From positions 1 through 44,436 of the forward strand of contig JAFQEG010000001.1 of assembly GCA_017399145.1 (NCBI GenBank): a stretch of DNA of 44,436 nt. Reading direction: 5' to 3'. The stretch comes from Clostridia bacterium (lineage in GTDB: Bacteria > Bacillota > Clostridia > Oscillospirales > CAG-272). Position numbers and translations under genes: made by a program. The notes beneath the pieces were generated by a model that worked only from the letters and a program-made list of their open reading frames with translations, searched no databases and was not told the origin of the DNA. This document shows positions 27,201-34,660 of this stretch, in pieces. Within the stretch, counting starts at the first letter, position 1. Each line of letters starts with the position of its first letter.

Positions 27201-27388
27201 CCTTCCTTGTATGGTGCTCGTGGCTTGCTTACCTTTTCGCCCTTTTCCACCCTTACGCTTGAAACCCTTGTCCCTCCGTTTGTATCAAAGGAAACCTTGC
27301 AAGAGCTGTCCCTTCCACAGGACAAAAGAGTAAGACATACAACTATGCACAGCATAACAAGTGTTAATACTAAATACCTTCTTTTCAT
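24287..27388 (-). CDS. BspA-like LRR_5 surface lipoprotein with InlB B repeats
   Basis: The 1033-residue lipoprotein has a signal peptide and lipobox LLSC (Cys24). Two InlB B-repeat-type modules follow (about 30-150: VSFDTNGG, GYQFEGWYIED, then FCGWYLDDEY and LTLYAKTE). From about residue 175 to the end it is a BspA-type leucine-rich repeat array with units such as IGKGAFSGCASLVSIYIP. Several inserted modules of the form SIDGNLYTKDQGALVQYAPGK interrupt the array. Such proteins sit on the surface and commonly bind host or dietary ligands; none of these is identified here. It has its own AAAGGAG ribosome site and is convergent with the redox operon. It could be an adhesin or a carbohydrate/protein-binding protein. 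Confidence 0.9.
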   Translation of the reverse strand: MKRRYLVLTLVMLCIVVCLTLLSCGRDSSCKVSFDTNGGTRVSSVRVEKGEKVSKPRAPYKEGYQFEGWYIEDEKWSFVGYIVTEDITLEARYLPLTYSIEYVGAKTNGPAEYTTEDTISLEKGYGDYLEFCGWYLDDEYTKPIEKIEKGTTGNLTLYAKTETRDLVFGAINDNEWVVLDVNPEAINVIIPDKIDNKSVTRIGKGAFSKCTNLKNVSLGKSLEEIEQEAFLNCKSLLRITGGEKLSIIGDNAFSGCSALGNISLGYNVTKIGKGAFSGCASLVSIYIPLKTKEVGKGAFSGCYNLQIYCEAGTMPQEWDEAFQESRLLVSWGYNERIGLDFALGEGGYFVEGITATRDEVSNGIIIPSAYDGLNVVGIAEGAFKNCYDIEWISIPPTIEHITPGAFNGCVSLKTIDVSSSNKNYKSLYGSLYTKNGDTLVKYAQGKQDVALAVPYSVRLIEKYAFSGAEYLKTVEIWSSSIGEGAFANCNNLKWVSICGDSTAITIGDGAFESCDNLATVLFLYGESGELYDLLEDADAEFGNINLTAIGKNAFKDCVSLKKITIPKNVISIGDGGFENCNSLEEITLGTSLKSLGTWVFYGCVSLKSISVAKTNEFFTSIDGNLYTKDQGALVQYAPGKESTSFKIPEGVVEICQNAFDSCETIREISLPNSIRIIDKKTFYPCTYLSYNRGVNGYYLGNEENPYLVLIEADNTQIMQISMSTKVIAGHAFEYCDLCTVVNIPEGVSVINDKAFLNCYNLTSARLPSTLEYIGANAFENCRSISSLQIPNNVKHIGDRAFSGCRQVELITIGKGVEYIGNYVFTNMVFLEKITIPSSVKEIGKGFLDGCSQIKEILVEEGNECFVSIEGNLYTIDKRTIVRYASGKTEATFTIPAEVTKIGDFAFQCNHLESIVIPSGVTSIGEYAFAGAYVLKEVELSEGILELGKGAFKSCDKLESINLPDGIKTIGDECFAFCTSLKEITIPNSTEYVGEHAFLGCTGMKAYLTLQQVPLTWDTNWAPDNIEIVFQANN

Positions 27389-27554
27389 TGTGTTACTCCT
27401 TTCGTAAATGTAAATTTTCCCATCTACTATAAAAGACGATTTTTCTTGAGAAAAGGTTTCACCATTTCTTCAAGTATTTCATTTTTCAATTTCATTATAT
27501 CAGCTAAGGGTGAAGAGAGACTTACGATTTTGTGACAAAATCAAGAAAATTAGA
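27389..27554. other. Intergenic spacer upstream of the 1033-residue LRR gene
   Basis: The region is AT-rich and contains no gene. A TATAGT box lies on the minus strand near 27457-27462, but a matching -35 box is not clear. No other structure is evident before the aminotransferase terminator. Confidence 0.35.
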
Positions 27555-27555
27555 T

Positions 27556-27599
27556 AAAAAAAAGGAAGGCTTCCTCTTTTAAGGAAAGCCTTCCTTTTA
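27556..27599 (-). terminator. Terminator after the aminotransferase gene
   Basis: AAAAGGAAGGCTT pairs with AAGCCTTCCTTTT, extended by CCT/AGG around a TTTT-containing loop. Read on the minus strand it ends in a T-run. It lies 12 bp downstream of the aminotransferase stop. Confidence 0.85.
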
Positions 27600-27610
27600 T
27601 TAAATTAGTC

Positions 27611-28894
27611 TTACTTTGAAAGTAGCTTTGCAATGCTAGAAAGCTTAACGCATAGGCAGAAAAGCTCAGTTGCAATAACAAGGTCTGAAAGAGGTGGGTA
27701 GGATGGTGCAATTCTAATATTTGAGTCAAGTGGGTCCTTGCCATAAGGGTAGGTTGCGCCTGCCCCTGTCATTACAACACCTGCCTTTTTACACTTAGCA
27801 ACAATATCCTTAGCACAGCCCTCTAAGGAATCAAAGGAAATAAAGTAGCCACCCTTTGGCTCAGTCCAGGTGCCGATACCAAGTCCGCCAAGCTCACGAT
27901 TGAGAATTTCCAAAACTGCCTCAAACTTAGGACGAAGAATGTCTGCATGCTTACGCATATGCTCAATCATTCCGTGAATGTCCTTGAAGAAGCGAACGTG
28001 TCTTAGCTGATTTACCTTGTCATGACCTATTGTTTGGATTGATAGCTGATGCTTAATTTCCTCAAGATTGTTATTTGAGGAGGCAAGAGCTGCAATACCG
28101 GAGCCAGGGAAGGAAATCTTTGAGGTAGATGCAAACTTATAAACTAGGTCAGGGTTACCTGCCCTTTTGCACTCTGCCAAAATTTCAACTAGGTTGTCCT
28201 GCTTGTCATCATATAAATGGTGAATTGTATAAGCATTATCCCAATAAATTCTAAAGTCCTTAGCTGCGGGCTTAAGTCTTGCAAAGCGACGGACAGTAAG
28301 GTCAGAATAGGAATAGCCCTGTGGATTAGAATACTTAGGCACACACCAAATACCCTTAATTGACTCGTCCTCAGAAACTAGCTTTTCAACAAGGTCCATG
28401 TCAGGTCCGTCCTTAGTCATAGGAACGTTTATCATTTCAATGCCAAAGTATTGAGTAATTGCAAAGTGTCTGTCATAGCCAGGCACAGGACAAAGGAATT
28501 TAACCTTGTCAAGCTTAGCCCAAGGGGTTGAGCCCATAACACCATGAGTCATTGACCTTGCAATTGTATCGTACATAACGTTAAGGCTTGAGTTGCCGTA
28601 AATAATAATATGGTCAGATGGCACCTCCATCATATCAGCAAGAAGCTCCTGTGCCTCCTTGATACCATCAAGCACGCCATAGTTACGACAGTCTGTTCCA
28701 TCGTCGCAGGTCATATCGCACTCGCTAGACATAACGTCCATCATTCCCATTGATAAATCAAGCTGTTCAACGCAAGGCTTTCCTCTTGCCATATTTAGCT
28801 TTAGGTCCTTAGCTTGATATTCCTTGTATTTTGCCTTTAGCTCCTTTTCAAGGGCTAAAAGCTCTTCTCTTGTCATTTCAGTATATTTTTTCAT
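27611..28894 (-). CDS. Aspartate aminotransferase (class I, type Ic, MocR-like fold without DNA-binding domain)
   Basis: The 427-residue PLP enzyme belongs to the group (Pfam Aminotran_MocR) whose characterised members are aspartate aminotransferases of the Corynebacterium type. It should interconvert aspartate plus 2-oxoglutarate with oxaloacetate plus glutamate. Visible motifs are NMARGKPC near the N-terminus, CRNYGVLDGIKEAQELLA, IIYGNSSLNVMYD, the PLP-contacting WDNAYTIHHL (Asp219/Asn220/Tyr222) and the Schiff-base Lys259 in FASTSKISFPG. The length is typical. It has its own promoter and terminator and a clear AAAGGA ribosome site, so it is monocistronic. Substrate preference is inferred from the family. 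Confidence 0.9.
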   Translation of the reverse strand: MKKYTEMTREELLALEKELKAKYKEYQAKDLKLNMARGKPCVEQLDLSMGMMDVMSSECDMTCDDGTDCRNYGVLDGIKEAQELLADMMEVPSDHIIIYGNSSLNVMYDTIARSMTHGVMGSTPWAKLDKVKFLCPVPGYDRHFAITQYFGIEMINVPMTKDGPDMDLVEKLVSEDESIKGIWCVPKYSNPQGYSYSDLTVRRFARLKPAAKDFRIYWDNAYTIHHLYDDKQDNLVEILAECKRAGNPDLVYKFASTSKISFPGSGIAALASSNNNLEEIKHQLSIQTIGHDKVNQLRHVRFFKDIHGMIEHMRKHADILRPKFEAVLEILNRELGGLGIGTWTEPKGGYFISFDSLEGCAKDIVAKCKKAGVVMTGAGATYPYGKDPLDSNIRIAPSYPPLSDLVIATELFCLCVKLSSIAKLLSK

Positions 28895-28938
28895 AATAAT
28901 CCTTTCAATGATTACACATTAGCCTTAAATAATAACTA

Positions 28939-28967
28939 ATAATATCACAATGTAAATGAATTTACAA
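28939..28967 (-). promoter_or_regulatory. Promoter of the aminotransferase gene
   Basis: The minus strand has TTGTAA (28962-28967), a 17-bp spacer and TATTAT (28939-28944). It lies in the 91-bp gap after the helicase gene. Confidence 0.55.
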
Positions 28968-28985
28968 TAGTTATTTTTAATTTTT

Positions 28986-31427
28986 TTACTTTTTGATTGG
29001 CTTTATCTGTGTATCCTTTATCACAGGCTTAGTTTTATCGCTATTTTCTGCGTCCCTTTTCCAGAAGTTAACCACTGTTGAAAGCAAGTCCTGTGCCGAG
29101 GAAATAAACTTAATATGGGACCAATATTCAGGCATAAGTGCCCCATACTCAGGAGTTGCAAATCGGTCGTCAATTAGCAAAACGACGCCCTTTTCGTCGT
29201 CACTTCGAATAACACGTCCTGCCGCCTGTAAAACCTTAATCATACCAGGATAGGTATATGCGTAAGCATAGCCCGACTCTCTTGTTTTATCAAAATGCTC
29301 CTTGATAATATTAAGCTCGTTTGAAATTGTAGGCAAGCCAACGCCTACGATAATTGCGCCAATTAGCCTCTCTCCACGTAGGTCAATACCCTCGGAAAAG
29401 CTACCACCCATAACGCAAAAGCCCACTTGTGTTTTTTGAGTTTTTGCATCAAAGCTATCAAGAAATTCCCTTTTAGCCTTTTCTGACATACTCTTTTTTT
29501 GACAGGTGATATTTATCTTAGGATACTTCTTTTGAAAGATTTCTAAAACGTCAGTCAAATATTTGTAGGACGGAAAATATACAATATAATTTCCTGCCTT
29601 GCCCTCGATTGTGGCACGAATTATATTCGCAATAGTCTTAGCACTCTTTTCTCTATCGTCGTATCGTGTGCTAACTGTACCTGCACCGATAAGGCACAGA
29701 TTTTCCTGTGCGAATGGAGTTTTTAGGGATAGAGTGTTTGTTTTTTCACATCCTAGCACGTCGGCAAAGTACTCCAAGGGGGTAAGAGTTGCAGAGAAAA
29801 GCACACTTGATACACCTAGCTTCATTCTAAAATTCAAAAGCTGTGAGGGGTCAAGGCAAAGTAGCCTTAGCTTAACGCTATCCTCAATTACCTCAACGTA
29901 CATAGTAAAGCTTTTGTCGAAAATATCGCAAATAGAAACAAGCTTTTTACAATCAATGTGTATTTTGTGAAGTAGGTCGTCGTCTATCTTTTTTAGTAGC
30001 GCCCTTGTGCACCTTGCAAGGTCTGCAAAGGGGTCAACTAGGTCATCTGGTAATTGATTATTGATATAAAAGCCACACTTGACCCCATCAATATCCATTT
30101 TTTCGCTAAGGGCAAGGTCCCTTAATTCCTCGAATTTTCCTAAAACCTGACAAATAGGGTTAGATATATTCTTATTTGACCCATATCTTGCGGATAAATC
30201 TAGAAAATCTGCCATTTCGAGGGTAATTGAATACATTTCTCTTGCCCTGTCTGGTAGGTTGTGTGCCTCGTCAACTAGGAAAACGTATCTTGCCCCCGTT
30301 GGGCACTCAAAATATCTTCTAAAATATGCTTGTAAATCAAAAAGATAGTTGTAGTCGCACACTACAACCTCGCACCATTCACTTAATTCAAGGGACAACT
30401 CATAGGAGCAAAGCTTGTATTTTTCAGCCACTTGGTCGATAATTTCCTTAGTGTAGGTCTTATAATTTTGCAAAAGCTCTAAAATTGCTACGTTGATTTT
30501 ATCGAAGTAGCCCTGAGTCACCTTACAATGTCTTGGGTCACATTTTTTTAGTGTATTTGGTCTAAAGGATACACAGCATTTATCCTTTGCCGAAATATGA
30601 ATTGCGCGTAGGGTTGGAATTTGGTCCCTCATTATATCAATTGCATTTATAGCACTAAGTGCAGTCGTGGTCTTACCCGTTAGATAGAAAACCTTATCGC
30701 AGTAGCCCTCGCCAATTGATTTTAAGGCAGGATACAAGGATGCCATTGTCTTGCCTGTACCAGTTGGTGCCTCAACTAAAAGCCTCTTGCCCTGTCGAAT
30801 TGACCTAAATGCCTCAAGAATAAAGTCCCTTTGTCCATCACGCACTCCCCCCTTAAAGGGAAAACGAAGATTAGCCAAATCGGAAAGGGTTGTGCTACCC
30901 TTTTCCTTTATTATGTCAAGATGCGGGGATAATTCGTCAATTACGCTATCAAAAAAGACAATTAAATCCTGTCTTGTCATCCTTTTCTTTAGGTGTCTTT
31001 CCTGATCCCCACCCTGCTGATAGATTGACAAAACCATTTCTATACTATGCAAATTAAAGGCTTGACTTATAATAAAGCCGACTAGCATTGCGGTATTAGT
31101 AAAAATATCAATCTCGCCATTTTCCAGGCTATTAAGCTGATAGGGTACGGTTTCAACTATATTAACGTAGTATTCTCCCCCGTCCTGTCTTACCCATTCG
31201 GGTTGGGCATATACTACTATTTTCGTCCCATTTTTAAGGGTGGTAAAGGAATATTGGTCCACAAATCTTGGCTTGTCGCAATTTGTCATTTGAGATACAA
31301 TTGACCCACCATTTTTGTTGCCCGGCACAAAATTCCTGTCTATATTTCCACCACGGAATGCGTACGTACAGGCTTCCCTTGCGTTTATGTAAACCGTGTC
31401 CGATTGTCTTTCATAAATTGCGCTCAT
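28986..31427 (-). CDS. DinG/XPD-type superfamily 2 DNA helicase with Fe-S cysteines
   Basis: The 813-residue protein is an ATP-dependent 5'-3' helicase of the Rad3/XPD/DinG group. Walker A is EAPTGTGKT (219-227), the DEAH box is at 386-389 (FLVDEAHNLP), motif III-like FSATLTPLEYF follows, and motif VI is QAAGRVIRS. Between Walker A and DEAH lie Cys284, Cys296, Cys301 and Cys340, the right number and place for the XPD-type 4Fe-4S cluster. About 190 N-terminal residues precede the helicase core; clostridial relatives often carry a nuclease-like domain there, but I cannot confirm its catalytic residues. A strong AAAGGGGGT ribosome site precedes the ATG. The gene is transcribed divergently from the RNA-repair operon, so a nucleic-acid repair theme is possible. 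Confidence 0.9.
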   Translation of the reverse strand: MSAIYERQSDTVYINAREACTYAFRGGNIDRNFVPGNKNGGSIVSQMTNCDKPRFVDQYSFTTLKNGTKIVVYAQPEWVRQDGGEYYVNIVETVPYQLNSLENGEIDIFTNTAMLVGFIISQAFNLHSIEMVLSIYQQGGDQERHLKKRMTRQDLIVFFDSVIDELSPHLDIIKEKGSTTLSDLANLRFPFKGGVRDGQRDFILEAFRSIRQGKRLLVEAPTGTGKTMASLYPALKSIGEGYCDKVFYLTGKTTTALSAINAIDIMRDQIPTLRAIHISAKDKCCVSFRPNTLKKCDPRHCKVTQGYFDKINVAILELLQNYKTYTKEIIDQVAEKYKLCSYELSLELSEWCEVVVCDYNYLFDLQAYFRRYFECPTGARYVFLVDEAHNLPDRAREMYSITLEMADFLDLSARYGSNKNISNPICQVLGKFEELRDLALSEKMDIDGVKCGFYINNQLPDDLVDPFADLARCTRALLKKIDDDLLHKIHIDCKKLVSICDIFDKSFTMYVEVIEDSVKLRLLCLDPSQLLNFRMKLGVSSVLFSATLTPLEYFADVLGCEKTNTLSLKTPFAQENLCLIGAGTVSTRYDDREKSAKTIANIIRATIEGKAGNYIVYFPSYKYLTDVLEIFQKKYPKINITCQKKSMSEKAKREFLDSFDAKTQKTQVGFCVMGGSFSEGIDLRGERLIGAIIVGVGLPTISNELNIIKEHFDKTRESGYAYAYTYPGMIKVLQAAGRVIRSDDEKGVVLLIDDRFATPEYGALMPEYWSHIKFISSAQDLLSTVVNFWKRDAENSDKTKPVIKDTQIKPIKK

Positions 31428-31448
31428 TTTTATACCCCCTTTCCCTTC

Positions 31449-31516
31449 TTGACTTTAGTCGAAATCTGTTGTATAATTTCTCTTAGAATAGTATAACATA
31501 CTTTAATAGTAAAGTA
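31449..31516 (+). promoter_or_regulatory. RNA-repair operon promoter and shared palindrome
   Basis: TTGACT (31449-31454), a 17-bp spacer and TATAAT (31472-31477) make a strong plus-strand promoter. Downstream, TACTTTA-ATAG-TAAAGTA (31499-31516) is a perfect inverted repeat in the leader. It also lies where a minus-strand promoter for the helicase gene would be expected, so it could be a common operator. The regulator is unknown. Confidence 0.6.
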
Positions 31517-31544
31517 AAATATTTTTTATAAAAAGAGGTAAATT

Positions 31545-32177
31545 ATGATTTTAAACCAAAAGGAAACTACTCTTGCATATAGATGCCCCTCTTGTGGCGG
31601 AGTGCCAACTAGCCTAGTTGGTGCATTTTCCCTTAGTGGTGATTTGTTTAGACTAAAATGTAGCTGTGGTGGTAGCGAAATGACAGTTGAGAAGACTAAG
31701 GACGAAAAATATCGTCTTACCTTCCCCTGTCTTTTGTGTCCAAAGCCTCATAGTCACCTACTTTCCCCACAGGTTTTCTTCGGTAGCGATATTTTTATAA
31801 TTCCTTGTGCTACCTGTGGCATTGACCTTTGCTTTATCGGTAAGGAAAAGGAGGTTGCCAAGGCAGTTTATAAGTCAAACGAGGAAATTGCCCTTGCCAT
31901 AGGCGACTATCAGCTTGACAAGCTAAAGGCAGAGGAAAAAGAGGTCTTTCACAATCCCGAGGTCCTTGAAATTGTGTCCTACGTGATTGCCGATTTAAGC
32001 GAGGACGGAAAAATTTATTGTAGCTGTAAGGACTCGCAGGGAGACTACGATTGCGAAATCTTTGACGACCACGTAACAGTTAGCTGTAAAAAATGTCACG
32101 CAAGCCTAGACATTGACATAACAAGCACCTCAAAGGCATACGATTTTCTACACGCAGAGGAATTGAGATTAAAATAA
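31545..32177 (+). CDS. Multi-zinc-ribbon protein, first gene of the RNA-repair operon
   Basis: This 210-residue cytoplasmic protein contains many Cys pairs: C14-PS-C17, C39-S-C41, C62-LL-C65, C88-AT-C91, C159-S-C161 and C181-KK-C184. These suggest three zinc ribbons, two N-terminal and one C-terminal, separated by an acidic helical linker (about 100-155). From memory, proteins starting KETTLAYRCPxCG are common and uncharacterised in Clostridia. Its stop overlaps the ATG of the kinase gene by one base, so the two are translationally coupled. It might recognise the RNA substrate or tether the repair enzymes; that is inference. Confidence 0.8.
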   Translation: MILNQKETTLAYRCPSCGGVPTSLVGAFSLSGDLFRLKCSCGGSEMTVEKTKDEKYRLTFPCLLCPKPHSHLLSPQVFFGSDIFIIPCATCGIDLCFIGKEKEVAKAVYKSNEEIALAIGDYQLDKLKAEEKEVFHNPEVLEIVSYVIADLSEDGKIYCSCKDSQGDYDCEIFDDHVTVSCKKCHASLDIDITSTSKAYDFLHAEELRLK

Positions 32178-33142
32178 TGCTAAGTAAACTAAATTTTCAG
32201 GGGTTACCTAACCTAATAATGCTTGTAGGTATTCCTGCAAGTGGCAAAAGCACTCTTACAGATAACCTTTTAAAAAAGGGCTGTGAGATTATTTCCTCTG
32301 ACAAAATAAGAGAGGAATTGTGCCCCGACGTAATTTCTCTTTTCAAGGACAAGACAAGATTTAAGGAAGTAAATGCACAGGTCTTTGAAGAAGTCCACAA
32401 AAGGGCTATTGAGGGGTTAAAAAACGGAAAAAGCGTAGTGCTTGATGCAACTAACCTTTCCCGTAAGAAAAGAGTAAAATTCTTGTCAAGCATAAAGCAA
32501 ATTGAGTGTAACAGGGTCTGTATTCTTATGATTACACCGGTTGATACCTGTCTTGAAAGAAACAGAAAAAGAACAGGCAGTGCCTTTGTTAGCGAGGATG
32601 CTATGTACAATATGCTGTGTTCCTTTGAGTGTCCTCATTTTTGCGAGGGCTGGGACCAAATTATTCCCTATGCATCAAATGAGACCTACACCTTCCCTAT
32701 GGATGAAACAAAGGACTTTGACCAAAGCAACCCTCACCACACAAGCACACTTTATGACCACCTTTTAAGGACACAAGAGTTTGCTATTGAAAAGGGCTAT
32801 CCCAAAAGGCTTTGCGAGATTGCCCTATATCACGACATAGGCAAGCTATATACAAAAAGATTTGAAAATCGCAAGGGCGAAAAAACGGAGATTGCCCACT
32901 ACCTAGGTCACGAAAACTATGGCGCTTACCTGTATCTTGTACAGGAGTGCTGTGGTAAGGACTTAACAGACGAAGAATTTTCCGAGGTCCTATATCGTGC
33001 TACTCTAATAAATTTACATATGCGTCCCTATCACGTTTGGAGAGATAGCCCTAATGCTAAGGCAAGAGATTTATCTCTTCTTGGCAAGGAGCTTTTTGAC
33101 GACGTTGCATTACTTTCCTGGGCAGATAGACACGCACATTAA
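32177..33142 (+). CDS. Polynucleotide kinase fused to a C-terminal HD phosphohydrolase (RNA end-healing)
   Basis: The 321-residue protein has an N-terminal P-loop kinase domain with Walker A GIPASGKS (18-25), the T4 Pnk-like SSDKIRE (Asp42) and LDATNLSRKKR (about 89-99). A C-terminal HD domain follows, with His195, His219-Asp220 (ALYHDIGK), His241/His245, His281 and Asp317. The kinase would phosphorylate 5'-OH ends. The HD domain could remove 2',3'-cyclic phosphate or 3'-phosphate, as shown for HD-Pnk of Runella, where the two domains are in the opposite order (HD first). With the RNA ligase 11 bp downstream it makes a complete end-healing and sealing pair. The ATG overlaps the previous stop codon. 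Confidence 0.88.
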   Translation: MLSKLNFQGLPNLIMLVGIPASGKSTLTDNLLKKGCEIISSDKIREELCPDVISLFKDKTRFKEVNAQVFEEVHKRAIEGLKNGKSVVLDATNLSRKKRVKFLSSIKQIECNRVCILMITPVDTCLERNRKRTGSAFVSEDAMYNMLCSFECPHFCEGWDQIIPYASNETYTFPMDETKDFDQSNPHHTSTLYDHLLRTQEFAIEKGYPKRLCEIALYHDIGKLYTKRFENRKGEKTEIAHYLGHENYGAYLYLVQECCGKDLTDEEFSEVLYRATLINLHMRPYHVWRDSPNAKARDLSLLGKELFDDVALLSWADRHAH

Positions 33143-33153
33143 GGAGCTTTTTT

Positions 33154-34311
33154 ATGAATTCTAATTCAGTTATTGCTAAATATATCGACACTCACCCCGA
33201 CAATTGGGCTGAAATGCTTGATAAGGAATACGGTGTCAAGGCCCACATTGACGGTCCTTACGCAATCTTTAACTACAACATTGATTGCGACTTTACTAAG
33301 GACATAGTACAAGAGGCACGTGGCATAATTCTCGATTATGAATTAAGAGAGGTTGTATGCTGGCCCTTTAGAAAATTTGGAAACTATAACGAGGGCTACG
33401 TTGACACAATTGACTGGAATAGCGCAAGAGTCCTTGAAAAGGTTGACGGGTCCATAGTTAAGCTATGGTACGACAAGCGAGGGGATAAGTGGCAATTTTC
33501 CACAAACGGAGTTATCCGTGCAGAAAACGCACCTCTTCACGACCCTGTTTTGTCCTGTCACTTTATGGACATTATTCGTAGGGCTGATAACTATAATCAA
33601 ATTCCCTTTGATTGTCTAAACAAGGACTACACCTACATTTTTGAGCTTGTAAGCCCCGAAACAAGGGTAGTTGTAAAATACCCACAGGCTTCCCTTTACC
33701 ATACAGGCACAAGAAACAACCTAACGGGTCAAGAATACGACCTTGATATAGGAATTAAAAAGCCTGCATCCTACACACTTAAAAGCCTAGAGGACTGTGT
33801 CACCGCCGTTTTAGCCCTTAACAAGGACAAGGAAAATCCTAACTCAATCGAAAACGAGGGCTTTGTGGTAGTTGATAAGGACTACCACAGAATTAAAATC
33901 AAATCCCCCGACTACCTTGTTATGAATAAGCTATCACAGGTTAAGTCCCTTTCCAAAAAGGATTGCCTCACCTTGCTTTTGAATAAATCGGAAAGCATTG
34001 ATGTAATAACCGAGCGCACCCCCGATTTAAGAGTTTATTTCAAATTCTATGAGTATAAGCTAGCCGAGTTAAGAATGCTAGCAAATAAGTTCGTTCTGCT
34101 AACAAAGGGTCTTTACAGAGAATTTGACCAAAACAGAGGCGCAGTCGCTAAGGTTATAAGCAAGCATCGCTTGTCAGGTATCGGCTTTTGCGCCCTTGAT
34201 ACCGACCTTACCGGCGAGGAAATTATAGATAACCTTCATATCGAAAAGCTACTTAGACTAATTCCTGACTACGAGCCTGAGACCTTTGATTCCATATTTT
34301 ATAAAAAGTAG
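33154..34311 (+). CDS. ATP-dependent RNA ligase (T4 Rnl1-like)
   Basis: The 385-residue protein shows the nucleotidyltransferase ligase motifs: motif I EKVDGS with Lys96 as the AMP-accepting residue, an upstream QEARGIILD, motif IIIa/III YTYIFELVSPETRVVVKY (around Glu164), motif IV NEGFVVV (Glu235) and motif V RIKIKSPDY (Lys248/Lys250). The C-terminal helical domain (about 260-385) is specific to RNA ligases of the Rnl1/RNA_ligase group. It would join 3'-OH and 5'-phosphate ends prepared by the preceding kinase-HD enzyme, for example in tRNA cut by a ribotoxin. The ribosome site is AAGGAG, and a strong terminator follows the stop codon. Confidence 0.9.
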   Translation: MNSNSVIAKYIDTHPDNWAEMLDKEYGVKAHIDGPYAIFNYNIDCDFTKDIVQEARGIILDYELREVVCWPFRKFGNYNEGYVDTIDWNSARVLEKVDGSIVKLWYDKRGDKWQFSTNGVIRAENAPLHDPVLSCHFMDIIRRADNYNQIPFDCLNKDYTYIFELVSPETRVVVKYPQASLYHTGTRNNLTGQEYDLDIGIKKPASYTLKSLEDCVTAVLALNKDKENPNSIENEGFVVVDKDYHRIKIKSPDYLVMNKLSQVKSLSKKDCLTLLLNKSESIDVITERTPDLRVYFKFYEYKLAELRMLANKFVLLTKGLYREFDQNRGAVAKVISKHRLSGIGFCALDTDLTGEEIIDNLHIEKLLRLIPDYEPETFDSIFYKK

Positions 34312-34317
34312 GGATAA

Positions 34318-34350
34318 GAGAGAGAAACGACTTAGTTTCTCTCTCTTTTT
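34318..34350 (+). terminator. Terminator of the RNA-repair operon
   Basis: GAGAGAGAAAC (34318-34328) and GTTTCTCTCTC (34335-34345) form a perfect 11-bp stem with a GACTTA loop, followed by TTTTT. Confidence 0.9.
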
Positions 34351-34375
34351 ATAAAACCCTCGATTTACAAGAATA

Positions 34376-34407
34376 AAAAAACGCCTACAAAACGTAGGCG
34401 TTTTTTT
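34376..34407. terminator. Bidirectional terminator
   Basis: ACGCCTAC (34381-34388) and GTAGGCGT (34394-34401) form a stem flanked by A5 and T6 runs. On the minus strand it terminates the 37-residue Cys-cluster gene. Confidence 0.85.
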
Positions 34408-34416
34408 AACCACTTG

Positions 34417-34530
34417 TTAGTTACAGCAACAGCAAAGGATTATTAAAGCGAGAATAACAATCCAAACTATTTCGTTATCAAAAAGATTACATAAGCAGTT
34501 CATATTATTACCGTTTTCCATACATCTCAT
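34417..34530 (-). CDS. 37-residue membrane microprotein with a terminal Cys cluster
   Basis: This short frame has a hydrophilic start (MRCMENGNNMNCLCNLFDNE), one membrane helix (IVWIVILALIILCC) and ends CCCCN. The ribosome site is AAAAGGA upstream of the ATG at 34528-34530; an in-frame ATG at 34519-34521 is an alternative start. A dedicated terminator lies directly downstream. The pattern NCLCxLFDxxxxWxxxLALxxLCCCC resembles small uncharacterised Firmicutes membrane peptides with Cys tails. The function is unknown; metal binding or a coat/envelope role can be imagined but not shown. Confidence 0.7.
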   Translation of the reverse strand: MRCMENGNNMNCLCNLFDNEIVWIVILALIILCCCCN

Positions 34531-34633
34531 ACGAAAATTTTCCTTTTTGAAGTATTGAAAGGGCGGTGTGCCCTCTCTGCTATAATACTATGTGCTTTTT
34601 CTCTCTATTGCTACAAAATATTCCACAAAGCAA

Positions 34634-34660
34634 CAAAAAAAGGTGCCGAAGCACCCTTTT
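34634..34660 (-). terminator. Terminator of the 495-residue LRR gene
   Basis: On the minus strand GGGTGC-TTCG-GCACC is followed by T7. The TTCG tetraloop is exceptionally stable. The hairpin overlaps the last codons of the gene. Confidence 0.85.
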
